This document shows, one piece after another, positions 45,473 to 54,296 of a DNA stretch of 64,000 bases; position 1 is the first letter of the stretch; each line of letters opens with the position of its first letter. The stretch is taken from positions 39,298-103,297 of the forward strand of contig LGEZ01000003.1 in assembly GCA_001508005.1 (NCBI GenBank), written 5' to 3'. A model generated the notes under the pieces. The model was not told the DNA's origin. It saw only the letters and a program-made list of their open reading frames with translations, and ran no database searches. The position numbers and the translations under genes are program-made. The stretch comes from Clostridia bacterium 41_269 (GTDB lineage Bacteria; Bacillota; DTU086).

Positions 45473-45957
45473 AGGTTATTCTGAAAGCAGAAGTAGAGAA
45501 TTTAGGAAAAGAAGGGGATGTTTTAGAAGTTGCTGATGGTTATGGAAGAAATTATCTTCTTCCTAGGGGCCTTGCGGTTTTGGCAACTCCCCAAAATTTA
45601 AAACAGCTGGAGAAAAAGATTAAAGCAAGAGAAGAACAGAAAAAGCAGGAGTTGGAACAGGCAAGGCAGCTGGCTGCTAAAATAAACGAGACTACTATTG
45701 TTATAAGAGCAAAGGTGGGGGAAAAAGGAAAACTTTATGGATCTATAACCAATAATGATGTGGCAGCGAAGCTCAGCGAACAGGGAATTGAAGTGGATAA
45801 GAGGAAAATCGATCTTAAAGATCCTATTAAGGAAGTAGGTTTTTACACCATTGGAATTAAGGTTCATCCAGAAGTATATGCAGAACTGAGGGTTCAGGTA
45901 GAGGCTGAGAAAGAAGAAAATAAACAGGAAGAAGAGGAGCAGGGGGAAGAAAAATAA
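45469..45957 (+). CDS. rplI: 50S ribosomal protein L9
   Basis: 162 residues. The N-domain starts MKVILKAEVENLGKEGDVLE and GYGRNYLLPRGLAV, joined by the long alpha-helix KQLEKKIKAREEQKKQELEQ to the C-domain (KLYGSITNNDVAAKL). The acidic tail EENKQEEEEQGEEK is an extension beyond the usual 149 residues. ATG overlaps the yybS stop (ATGA). Confidence 0.98.
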   Translation: MKVILKAEVENLGKEGDVLEVADGYGRNYLLPRGLAVLATPQNLKQLEKKIKAREEQKKQELEQARQLAAKINETTIVIRAKVGEKGKLYGSITNNDVAAKLSEQGIEVDKRKIDLKDPIKEVGFYTIGIKVHPEVYAELRVQVEAEKEENKQEEEEQGEEK

Positions 45958-45987
45958 AAATGGTCTAGGGGAAGGGAGATTGCAGCA

Positions 45988-47916
45988 GTGAAAGATTTAA
46001 AAGAGGGAAAGAAAATAGCTAATTATACAGAAAAAGTTCTTGATATAAAAGATAAAATGCCTGAGGGACAGTTAGATGCTCTTTTGTCCCTTCTTGTTGA
46101 AGTGATGGGGGCTGATAAGCTGGTTCTTAAGACAAGTAAATTTGGGGCTTTAGAGCTTCTGCGTTCAGAATCTCTAGAAGAGCGAGCCCTGGGCTTGAAG
46201 AAAATTATAGATAGAAACCCTACCTTAAATACCCTTCCCCGAAGAGAAGAACTTCCCCTCTTTATCAATGAACTCCAAGATAAGACAGCAGAAATGATCG
46301 CTCGGCAGCGGGCAGAAAAGGAGCTGGAGCAGAAAGTTTTAGAAAAGCTTCAGCAGAGGCATGACCAATACATAGAAGAAATCAGAAGAGAAGTGCTTAA
46401 AAAAAGCTGCGGTCCAGAAAATGCTCAGACCTTAAAGCGCTTAGCCATTTTAGAAAAGGAAAATAGGAAAAAGGTCAACCGGACTATTCTCGAAATGCTG
46501 CGTCCCAGTAAACTTCAGGAAATTGTAGGGCAGGAAAGGAGAGTAAAGGCTTTAATATCAAAAATTGCCTCTCCTTTTCCCCAGCATGTACTTATATTTG
46601 GGCCTCCAGGAGTAGGAAAAACCACAGCAGCTCGTTTGGCACTGGAGGAGGCTAAAAAATTACAGCATTCCCCTTTCAGCAGAGATGCCCCCTTTATTGA
46701 AGTAAATGGGGCATCTCTGCGCTGGGACCCCAGGGAGGCTACCAATCCCCTGCTGGGGTCCGTCCATGATCCCATATACCAGGGTGCCCGCAAGGAATTT
46801 GCAGACAGTGGAGTGCCTGAACCAAAGCTTGGTTTGGTCAGTGAGGCCAATGGAGGAATACTTTTTATAGACGAAATTGGGGATATGGACCCCTATTTCC
46901 TCAATAAACTTATTAAAGTGCTGGAGGATAAACGGGTTAATTTTTCTTCGTCCTACTACGATCCTGATGATGAAAGGGTACCCCAGTACATAAAGAAGCT
47001 TTTTGAAGAAGGGGCTCCTGCAGACTTTATCCTTATTGGAGCCACCACCGGGGAACCCTGTGAGTTAAATCCAGCCTCAAGATCCCGTTGTGCTGAAATT
47101 TATTTTGAACCTCTGACACCAGAGGATATTAAAAGTGTTGTGGAAAATGCTGCTTTGAAGCTTGGGGTATCTCTGGACCCAGAGGTGCCCCACATTATAT
47201 GTAAATATACTGTGGAAGGGAGAAAGGCAGTCAGCATTTTGGCTGATGCTTTTAGCTTTTCTCTCTTAAGATCCAGCTGTAGTGATCCAAATGGGGTAAC
47301 CATAACTTCAGAAGATGTTTATGAAGTGGTCCGCAGTTCCAGGCTTGTTCCCACTGCAAAAAGTTTGGGGAGCAGCTCTTGCGAAATTGGAAAAACTTTT
47401 GGTCTTGGCATATCCGGTTTTATGGGAAGGGTTTTGGAAATCGAAGCGGCTGCTTTTGAAGCAAGGGAGCCTGGAAAAGGCAGGCTACATTTTAATGAAA
47501 CGGCTGGGCCCCTGACTAAAGATTCGGTTTTTAATGCGGCAGCGGTAATCCGGCAGATTACGGAAAAAGAAATCACTGACTTTGATATTTATGTGAACAT
47601 CGTGGGCGGTGCTGGAATAGACGGTCCCTCGGCCGGTGCAGCGATCCTTTTAGCTATGCTGAGCGTCATAACTAAGGTGCCCACTAAGCAGTCTGTTGCG
47701 ATAACAGGGGAGATTTCCATTCGAGGAAGGATAAAGCCTGTTGGGGGAATAATTGAAGAAATTTATGGTGCTAAAATGTCTGGTATTAAAACGGTTTTGA
47801 TTCCCTCAGAAAATAGGGCTGATGTACCTGTAGGTTTAAATGGAATTCAAGTTATTCCTATTGAAACCATCGAAGATATTATTTTACATGCTTGTGAAAA
47901 AAACTGTAATTTCTAA
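45988..47916 (+). CDS. lonC: Lon family ATP-dependent protease LonC
   Basis: 642 residues. Matches the sporulation-associated LonC group: an N-terminal helical region, AAA+ module with Walker A GPPGVGKTTAAR (about 205), Walker B GGILFIDEIGDMD, and arginine-finger SRSRCAEIYF, then the Lon protease domain with the Ser of DGPSAGAAILLAML and the Lys in EIYGAKMSGIKTVLIP. Location between rplI and dnaB is the usual one in Clostridia. GTG 45988 after GGGAGA. All catalytic residues are intact. Confidence 0.92.
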   Translation: MKDLKEGKKIANYTEKVLDIKDKMPEGQLDALLSLLVEVMGADKLVLKTSKFGALELLRSESLEERALGLKKIIDRNPTLNTLPRREELPLFINELQDKTAEMIARQRAEKELEQKVLEKLQQRHDQYIEEIRREVLKKSCGPENAQTLKRLAILEKENRKKVNRTILEMLRPSKLQEIVGQERRVKALISKIASPFPQHVLIFGPPGVGKTTAARLALEEAKKLQHSPFSRDAPFIEVNGASLRWDPREATNPLLGSVHDPIYQGARKEFADSGVPEPKLGLVSEANGGILFIDEIGDMDPYFLNKLIKVLEDKRVNFSSSYYDPDDERVPQYIKKLFEEGAPADFILIGATTGEPCELNPASRSRCAEIYFEPLTPEDIKSVVENAALKLGVSLDPEVPHIICKYTVEGRKAVSILADAFSFSLLRSSCSDPNGVTITSEDVYEVVRSSRLVPTAKSLGSSSCEIGKTFGLGISGFMGRVLEIEAAAFEAREPGKGRLHFNETAGPLTKDSVFNAAAVIRQITEKEITDFDIYVNIVGGAGIDGPSAGAAILLAMLSVITKVPTKQSVAITGEISIRGRIKPVGGIIEEIYGAKMSGIKTVLIPSENRADVPVGLNGIQVIPIETIEDIILHACEKNCNF

Positions 47917-47930
47917 AATGAGGGATTTTT

Positions 47931-49268
47931 ATGGAAATAGCTGATCGAATTATGCCTCAGAATATTGAAGCTGAGCAGGCTGTTTTAGGTTCTATGCTCC
48001 TTGACAGCGAATCTGTTTTTGTGGTTATGGAGATTCTAAAGCCGGAAGATTTTTACGAAAAAGCGCACCAGATAATTTATGAAGCTGTACTATCCCTTAC
48101 AGAGCAGAATGAAGCAGTAGACCTGGTAACTGTTACTGAGGAACTAAGGCGTAAAGGGCTTCTGGAAAGTGTGGGAGGAGCTTCCTATCTTACATCTCTC
48201 GCCAATATTGTTCCTTCTGCTGCCAATGCAGAATATTATGCAAAAATTGTTTTAGAAAAATCCACCCTTCGTTCCCTCATTAAGGCTGCAAATCACATTG
48301 CCAATCGGTGTTATGAGGAGGCTTATGATATTGAAGACCTCCTTGATGATGCTGAACAGCGGATTTTTGAAATAGCACAGCGGAGGAATCGTGAGGGTTT
48401 CAGCACTATAAAGGAAGTTATTAAGGAGACCTATGAGATTATTGAGCGGTTGAGTCAGCATAAAGAAGAAGTAACGGGAATTCCAACTTTTAAGGACCTG
48501 GACAAACTGCTCTGCGGCCTTCAGCAGAGCGATCTTATAATTTGTGCTGCCAGGCCGGGTATGGGGAAAACTTCTTTCTGTTTAAACATAGCTCACAATG
48601 CTGCTGTTAATCATAATTATTCCGTAGCCATTTTCAGTTTGGAAATGTCAAAGGAACAGGTGGTACAGAGGCTTTTGGCCAGCGAAGCAATGATAGATCA
48701 GCAGAAACTCCGTACAGGCAGGCTTAATGAAGATGAGTGGAAAAGGCTTATAAGGGCCATGGGTCCCCTTTCTGAAGCTCCAATTTACATTGATGATACC
48801 CCCATGGTAACAGCTTTAGAAATTAAGGCAAAAGCTAGGAGGCTTAAAGCAGATAAAGGGCTTGATTTGGTAATAGTAGATTATCTACAGCTTATGCAGG
48901 GACACCGCAGGGCTGACAGCAGGCAGCAGGAGATAGCACAGATTTCCAGAGCTCTAAAGGGATTAGCTCGGGAGCTTAAAATTCCTGTAATGGCCCTTTC
49001 TCAGCTGAACAGGGGTGTGGAGCAGAGGCAGGATAAGCGTCCCATTATGGCTGACCTGCTGGAAAGCGGTGCCATAGAGGCTGATGCTGATGTGGTGCTC
49101 TTTCTGTATAGAGATGAATACTACAATAAAAATACAGACAAAAAAGGGATTGCAGAAGTTATTGTAGGTAAGCACAGAAATGGTCCCGTTGGGGTGGTTG
49201 AGCTTGCCTTTCTGCCCCAATATACTAAATTTGTCAATTTGGCTAAGGATATGGTTCCTGAAGGGTAG
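47931..49268 (+). CDS. dnaB: Replicative DNA helicase DnaB
   Basis: 445 residues. N-terminal primase-interacting domain (PQNIEAEQAVLGSMLLDSES) and RecA-like C-terminal domain: Walker A ARPGMGKTSFCLN, Walker B LDLVIVDYLQLM, arginine finger LSQLNRGVEQRQDKRP and DVVLFLYRDEYY. Hexameric helicase that moves on the lagging strand. Corresponds to dnaC of Bacillus. Eleven bases downstream of lonC. Full length. Confidence 0.98.
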   Translation: MEIADRIMPQNIEAEQAVLGSMLLDSESVFVVMEILKPEDFYEKAHQIIYEAVLSLTEQNEAVDLVTVTEELRRKGLLESVGGASYLTSLANIVPSAANAEYYAKIVLEKSTLRSLIKAANHIANRCYEEAYDIEDLLDDAEQRIFEIAQRRNREGFSTIKEVIKETYEIIERLSQHKEEVTGIPTFKDLDKLLCGLQQSDLIICAARPGMGKTSFCLNIAHNAAVNHNYSVAIFSLEMSKEQVVQRLLASEAMIDQQKLRTGRLNEDEWKRLIRAMGPLSEAPIYIDDTPMVTALEIKAKARRLKADKGLDLVIVDYLQLMQGHRRADSRQQEIAQISRALKGLARELKIPVMALSQLNRGVEQRQDKRPIMADLLESGAIEADADVVLFLYRDEYYNKNTDKKGIAEVIVGKHRNGPVGVVELAFLPQYTKFVNLAKDMVPEG

Positions 49269-49287
49269 TCAAAAAGGAGGGTGAAGG

Positions 49288-49806
49288 ATGGACAAAATAC
49301 TTTTAAATGTTGCGGAAATGATGGCTCTTTCTGCAAAAACAGCTCCTAAAACCAAGGGAGAGGATTATATCGCCATTAAGATTCTGGAAGGACAGGAAGT
49401 TAAAAACCTTGCAGACAAAATGGAAGAGTATGGGACAATTACGGGGAAGCCCAATTATGATCGTGATGCCCGGGGAGTTAAAAAGTCTTCAGCAGTTCTG
49501 CTTCTTGCTTTGAATAAGGCTCAGCCTGCAGGCTTAAACTGCGGGGCATGTGGATACAGCAGGTGTGATCAGCTCAAACTTAATACTGATGGTAATGAAT
49601 TTGACGGGCCCATTTGTGCATGGAGGCTTGTGGACCTGGGCATTGCTTTAGGATCAGCTGTAAAAACAGCAAGCCTTTTTAATGCAGATAACAGGATAAT
49701 GTACAGGATAGGAGCGGTAGCCCGCAGGGAAGGGATAATAGAAGGGGAAGTTATCATTGGCGTTCCCCTTGCGGCAGCGGGGAAAAATATATTTTTTGAC
49801 CGATAA
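49288..49806 (+). CDS. DUF2148 ferredoxin-domain protein
   Basis: 172 residues. LMALSAKTAPKTKGEDYIAI and GLNCGACGYSRCDQLK in pieces identify DUF2148. The Cys-rich CGACGYSRC plus PICAWR suggest an iron-sulfur or zinc site. Function unknown; frequent in anaerobes, often near redox enzymes. ATG 49288 behind AAAGGAGGG, just after dnaB, so it may be last in that operon. A small GC-rich stem (GCGCC-TTC-GGGCGC, 49826-49839) follows without a T tract. Confidence 0.85.
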   Translation: MDKILLNVAEMMALSAKTAPKTKGEDYIAIKILEGQEVKNLADKMEEYGTITGKPNYDRDARGVKKSSAVLLLALNKAQPAGLNCGACGYSRCDQLKLNTDGNEFDGPICAWRLVDLGIALGSAVKTASLFNADNRIMYRIGAVARREGIIEGEVIIGVPLAAAGKNIFFDR

Positions 49807-49910
49807 GAAAAGCGTATATAAAAGGCGCCTTCGGGCGCTAAAAAAATACCCCAAACCGACCCGCTGGTCAACAGTTTTTATATTTTTATAATGAGAGGAG
49901 CAGCAGAATT

Positions 49911-50885
49911 ATGCCGGTTATTGAAGTTAAGGAACTTGTAAAGCGGTACAAAGATATAGAAGCCGTAAGGGGTATATCTTTTAAAGTGGAAGAAGGGGAA
50001 ATTTTTGGTTTTTTAGGCCCCAACGGTGCTGGAAAGACAACAGTGATTAACATATTGAGCACACTTCTAAAACCCACTTCCGGTGAAGTTTTTCTGGGGG
50101 GATTTAATGTTGTTAAGCAGCCTGGGGAGGTAAGGAAATCCATCGGCCTTGTCTTTCAGGATACCACTTTGGATGAGCATTTGACGGCTTGGGAGAATCT
50201 TTATTTTCACGCTCTTCTTTATGGGGTGAATAGGGAAATAAGAAAGGAGCGTATAGAAAGAGCTTTAAAAATGGTTGAACTGGAAAACAGGAAAAGAGAT
50301 TTGGTCAAAACCTTTTCCGGTGGAATGAAGCGCAGGCTTGAGATAGCCCGAGGTTTTCTGCACTATCCAAAGGTTTTATTTCTGGATGAACCCACTGTGG
50401 GCCTTGATCCTCAGACCAGAAATCATATTTGGAAATATATTCGGGAACTTAGGGAAAAGGAAAACATTACAATTTTTCTTACTACCCACTATATGGATGA
50501 AGCAGAAAACTGCGACCGCATAGCTATTATTGATCATGGTGTTATAGTAGCCGAAGGTACTACTGAAGAGCTTAAAAGGCAGGTAGGTGGAGATGTTATA
50601 ACCTTTGCTACGGATTACCAATCTGATGCTGCTTTGTTCATAAAAAAAGAATTTGGCATTGAAGCAAAGGTTGTGGATAATAAGGTTGTTTTTGAAGCAG
50701 AAAATGGAGAAGAGCTCATTCCTCTCCTTGTTTCCCGTTTTAAAAGAAATATAAAATCCATATCCTTAAGAAGACCCACCCTTGATGATGTGTTTTTAAA
50801 AATAACAGGGAGGGCTTTAAGAGATGAAACCGTAGATTTAAAAGAGCAGATGAGGATGCGAAGGAGAGCTCGAAGAAGGAGGTAA
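49911..50885 (+). CDS. ABC exporter ATP-binding protein (DrrA/YadG type)
   Basis: 324 residues. Walker A GPNGAGKTT, Q-loop VFQDTTLDE, signature FSGGMKRRLEIARG, Walker B VLFLDEPTVGLD, switch TTHYMDEAE. The C-terminal extension (DUF4162-like, LRRPTLDDVFLKITGR) is typical of DrrA-type drug or polysaccharide exporters. ATG 49911 after GAGAGGAG. The permease starts eight bases downstream. Confidence 0.93.
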   Translation: MPVIEVKELVKRYKDIEAVRGISFKVEEGEIFGFLGPNGAGKTTVINILSTLLKPTSGEVFLGGFNVVKQPGEVRKSIGLVFQDTTLDEHLTAWENLYFHALLYGVNREIRKERIERALKMVELENRKRDLVKTFSGGMKRRLEIARGFLHYPKVLFLDEPTVGLDPQTRNHIWKYIRELREKENITIFLTTHYMDEAENCDRIAIIDHGVIVAEGTTEELKRQVGGDVITFATDYQSDAALFIKKEFGIEAKVVDNKVVFEAENGEELIPLLVSRFKRNIKSISLRRPTLDDVFLKITGRALRDETVDLKEQMRMRRRARRRR

Positions 50886-50893
50886 TTTTTGCC

Positions 50894-51642
50894 GTGCTTC
50901 ATTGGCAGGGAATTTATGTTATTTGGCTTAGGGAGCTTATTCGCTTTTTTAGGGAGAAGCTCAGGATAGTGACTTCTTTAATTCAGCCTGTGGTTTGGCT
51001 TTTTATTGTGGGCAGAGGTATGGGAAGCAATTTCAGTCCCATGGGTTTGGATTATGCTGAGTTTATGTTTCCAGGTGTAGTGGGAATGACTGTTCTTTTT
51101 ACTTCTATTTTTTCCGCTGTATCCATTGTTTGGGATAGGGAATTTGGCTTTCTAAAAGAGATTATGGTAGGTCCTGTTTCCAGAACTTCAATTGTTGTGG
51201 GCAAAGCATTAAGCGGAAGCACCACTTCTGTTCTTCAGGGAACCCTTGTCCTAATGCTTGCTCCCTTTGTTAATGTGGATTTAACGGTTTCCAGCTTTGT
51301 TTCAGCTCTTTTAGTTATGTTTTTAATATCCTTTTCTCTGTCTTCATTTGGTATTTTAATTGCTTCAAGAATGGAAACTATGCAGGGGTTTCAGCTGATT
51401 ATGAATTTTTTAGTTATGCCCATGTTTTTTTTTTAAGTGGAGCTATTTTCCCCCTTAACGGACTTCCTCCATGGATGGATTTTTTAGCAAAGATAAACCC
51501 ATTATCCTATGGAATAGACGCTTTAAAATGTACAGTTATCGGACAGCAGGAGTTCTCCCTATTCCTTGATATTGCGGTGATTGTGGCCACAGCAGTGGTA
51601 ATGATATCAGGTGCTGTATTCTTATTTAACCGTGAGGGATAG
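50894..51642 (+). CDS. ABC-2 type exporter permease (frameshifted as given)
   Basis: About 249 residues with six membrane helices. The first part reads to MPMFFF and stops inside the T10 run 51425-51434. In the next frame it continues LSGAIFPLNGLPPWMDFLAK, INPLSYGIDALK, to the stop at 51640, so eight or eleven T restore the gene. The MPMFFLSGAIFPL pattern is the ABC2_membrane signature. Partner of the preceding ATPase. GTG 50894 follows GGAGG by 12 bases. Likely a sequence error. Confidence 0.85.
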
Positions 51643-51913
51643 CAGCAAATGCTTTGGGCCTCAACTCTTTGAGATAATTAAGGCAGTAAAAATGAGAAAA
51701 TCAAAGCTAGGGATACGGTATACCAAAAAACCATGACATATTGGGCTTATACAGCTCGAAATCGTAGACATTTAACTCTGGTTATGTTAAAATAGACTTG
51801 AACTATTATAGAACATGTTTGGAGGGGGGATGTCTGGAAACCGGTAGTTTGTAAAGGGACAGCGTAGACAAATGTAGGAGGGGTAGAAAAATCTGCTGGC
51901 AGGCGGTGAGAAT

Positions 51914-52516
51914 ATGGGGAATACCTGTTGTCCGAGTAAAGAGGACACGTCCTGCTACCGGGAGCTTGTGGAAAATAACATTGGGCTGGTTGGGCATGTA
52001 GTTAATTCCTTTGCACCTAGAAATAAACAGGAAGACGAGGAATTTTACAGCCAGGGTTGTCTGGGACTTGTTAAAGCAGCAAGGACGTTCAATCCAGAAA
52101 GCGGGGTCCAATTTGCATCCTATGCTGTAATCTGTATAAAAAACGAAATTCGTCTTTTCCTGCGAACCCGCAGGCGTTATGAGAAAAGATTCTGCTATTT
52201 GGAAAATGAACTGCCGGGGCAGCAGGATGAAAAAAGTGAGGATCGCTTCAGCTATCTGGACTGTATAGCTGATGATTATAATCTAGAAGAAGAAGTTGAG
52301 CGCCAATGTGAAATTCAGTATCTGCGAAAGATGTTGGAGAAACTGTCGAAACTGGAACAGACCATATTGAAGAAAAAATTTGGATTTTTCGGGGAACCCC
52401 AAACAGAAATAGAAATATCTAGGGATTTAGGCATCTCCCAGGGCTGGGTATCTAGGCTTAAGTCCAAAGCAATAAAAAATCTAAGAGAAGAATTTTGCAA
52501 AATTGAACTTATATAG
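51914..52516 (+). CDS. Orphan sigma-70 family factor, sporulation-sigma-like
   Basis: 200 residues. Region 2 is ENNIGLVGHVVNSFAPRNK, GCLGLVKAARTFNPESGVQF and ASYAVICIKNEIRLFLRTRR, closest in style to SigE/SigK-type factors. Region 4 is LSKLEQTILKKKFGF and TEIEISRDLGISQGWVSRLK. Region 1 is absent, and the -10 recognition helix differs from housekeeping sigma. The N-terminus has Cys pairs (TCCPSKEDTSC). No anti-sigma gene adjoins it. ATG 51914 follows GGTGAG. It is not one of the canonical sporulation loci by position. Confidence 0.82.
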   Translation: MGNTCCPSKEDTSCYRELVENNIGLVGHVVNSFAPRNKQEDEEFYSQGCLGLVKAARTFNPESGVQFASYAVICIKNEIRLFLRTRRRYEKRFCYLENELPGQQDEKSEDRFSYLDCIADDYNLEEEVERQCEIQYLRKMLEKLSKLEQTILKKKFGFFGEPQTEIEISRDLGISQGWVSRLKSKAIKNLREEFCKIELI

Positions 52517-52552
52517 AGATTCATTAATAAATTTATATGATAGTCTTTAAAT

Positions 52553-52580
52553 AAAAGCCGCTGTTTTAAGCGGCTTTTTT
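52553..52580 (+). terminator. Intrinsic terminator after the sigma factor gene
   Basis: AAAAGCCGCT, loop GTTTTA, AGCGGCTTTTTT. Confidence 0.88.
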
Positions 52581-52716
52581 AAATTAGAGTTTTAATAAAT
52601 AAGATATAAAGGGAAATTTTTTATTAATTTATTAATTTTATGATAAACTTTTTATGGGGATGTTTTTAGCTAGTAGATAATTGGCAGGTAAAATTAATCT
52701 AATTTTATTTGTTTTC

Positions 52717-52745
52717 TTGACTTCTTAAGACCCCTTTGTTATAAT
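52717..52745 (+). promoter_or_regulatory. sigma-A type promoter for the FAD oxidoreductase gene
   Basis: TTGACT (52717-52722) and TATAAT (52740-52745) with 17 bases between. It leaves a leader of about 110 A+T-rich bases. The rest of the 52517-52859 gap holds the upstream terminator and nothing else recognisable. Confidence 0.7.
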
Positions 52746-52859
52746 TGCTCTGCTTTTAATAACCTATATTTTGGAAATATTTTTTTTTTTGTATAACTGT
52801 TAAATTTAGCAAATAACAATATAAAATGGGTTTTAGGTTATGGGCTGGGAGGTAATAAG

Positions 52860-54260
52860 ATGAATACTCGCAGCTATGATGTTATTATTGTTGGTACGGG
52901 CCCGGCTGGCATTTTTACTGCTATAGAACTCTGCAGAAATACTGAAAATCTAAGAATAGCAATGTTTGAAAAGGGTGGAACCCTTGAAGAGCGCATCTGC
53001 CCTCTTCAAATGGGAGAGGAAGGGTGCAAAAACTGCAGCCCCTGTGTTACCGTTTCTGGATGGGGAGGAGCAGGTGCGTTCAGCGATGGAAAATTAACCC
53101 TTTCCCCAGATGTGGGGGGTATGCTGGATCAGTATATGGACCTCAACAAAATGAAGGATTTAATAGATTATGTTGACAGCATTTATATTGAGTTTGGAGC
53201 ACCAGAAAAAGTTTACGGTATTGGGCAGGAAGAAGAAATAGAAGAAATACGAAGAAAAGCAGTGCTGGCGCAGATGAGATTTATTCATGCTCCTGTGCGG
53301 CATATGGGTACAGGGAGAACTAAGGATATTTTAAAAAATATGAGGGATTATCTCCTTAAGCGGGGAGTGAAAATATACTGCCGGAAAAAAGTTGAGCGCA
53401 TAATTACAGAGAAAAACAGAGCAGCGGGGGTGGTAACTTCAGATGGAGAACAGTATAGAGGAAGATATATTATCTGCGCTCCGGGAAGAGAAGGAGCCCA
53501 GTGGCTTCTCAATGAAGGAAAACGTTTGGGAATCTCAATGGCTGTAAACCCTGTGGATATAGGAGTGAGGGTTGAAGTTCCAGCGGAGATAATGAAGCAT
53601 ATTACTGATGTGGTTTATGAATCAAAATTTATTTTTTATTCCCAGACCTTTGATGATAAAGTAAGAACGTTCTGCATGAATCCCAATGGTGAAGTTGTAT
53701 TGGAGCATATGGGTGATTTGGTTACAGTCAACGGTCATACCCATGCAGAGAGAAAGACAAATAATACAAATTTTGCCCTTCTGGTCAGCAAAACTTTCAC
53801 CGAACCCTTTAAGGAACCCATTGCGTATGGTGAATATATCGGTCGCCTTGCCAATCTCTTAGGGGAGAGCGTGCTGGTTCAGAGGCTGGGGGACCTCTTG
53901 GCGGGGAGGAGGACTACTTGGGACAGATTGAAAAAATCCCCCATTGATCCCACTTTAACGGAAGCAACGCCGGGAGATATATCTTTAGTTTTTCCATACC
54001 GTCATTTGGTGGCAATAATTGAGATGCTCAGGGCTCTTGATGTTGTAGCTCCTGGGGTGTATTCAAAATATACCCTTCTTTATGGAGTGGAAGTAAAATT
54101 TTATTCTTCACGCTTTGAGGTTAACAACTTTCTGGAGACAAAAATCAAAAATCTTTATACTGCTGGTGATGGAGCAGGGATAACCCGCGGCCTTATACAG
54201 GCTTCCATATCAGGGATTGTTATTGCTCGCGATATTTTGAAAAAGGAAGAAATTTTTTAA
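52860..54260 (+). CDS. FAD-dependent dehydrogenase (COG2509)
   Basis: 466 residues. N-terminal dinucleotide-binding VIIVGTGPAGIFTAIEL and a Cys-containing segment ICPLQMGEEGCKNCSPC, then SGWGGAGAFSDGKL; the second FAD contact is AGDGAGITRGLIQASISG near the end. It belongs to the uncharacterised family often placed just before purA in Clostridia. Substrate unknown; the four-Cys segment could hold an iron-sulfur cluster. ATG 52860 after GGGAGG. Confidence 0.88.
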   Translation: MNTRSYDVIIVGTGPAGIFTAIELCRNTENLRIAMFEKGGTLEERICPLQMGEEGCKNCSPCVTVSGWGGAGAFSDGKLTLSPDVGGMLDQYMDLNKMKDLIDYVDSIYIEFGAPEKVYGIGQEEEIEEIRRKAVLAQMRFIHAPVRHMGTGRTKDILKNMRDYLLKRGVKIYCRKKVERIITEKNRAAGVVTSDGEQYRGRYIICAPGREGAQWLLNEGKRLGISMAVNPVDIGVRVEVPAEIMKHITDVVYESKFIFYSQTFDDKVRTFCMNPNGEVVLEHMGDLVTVNGHTHAERKTNNTNFALLVSKTFTEPFKEPIAYGEYIGRLANLLGESVLVQRLGDLLAGRRTTWDRLKKSPIDPTLTEATPGDISLVFPYRHLVAIIEMLRALDVVAPGVYSKYTLLYGVEVKFYSSRFEVNNFLETKIKNLYTAGDGAGITRGLIQASISGIVIARDILKKEEIF

Positions 54261-54296
54261 TACTTTTAATGGTTTTTACATGTAGGGGGTGTAACT

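Noticed and set aside
51806..51913. Riboswitch before the sigma factor gene
   Set aside because: The G-rich leader was compared by eye with c-di-GMP and tetrahydrofolate classes and lacks their conserved cores.
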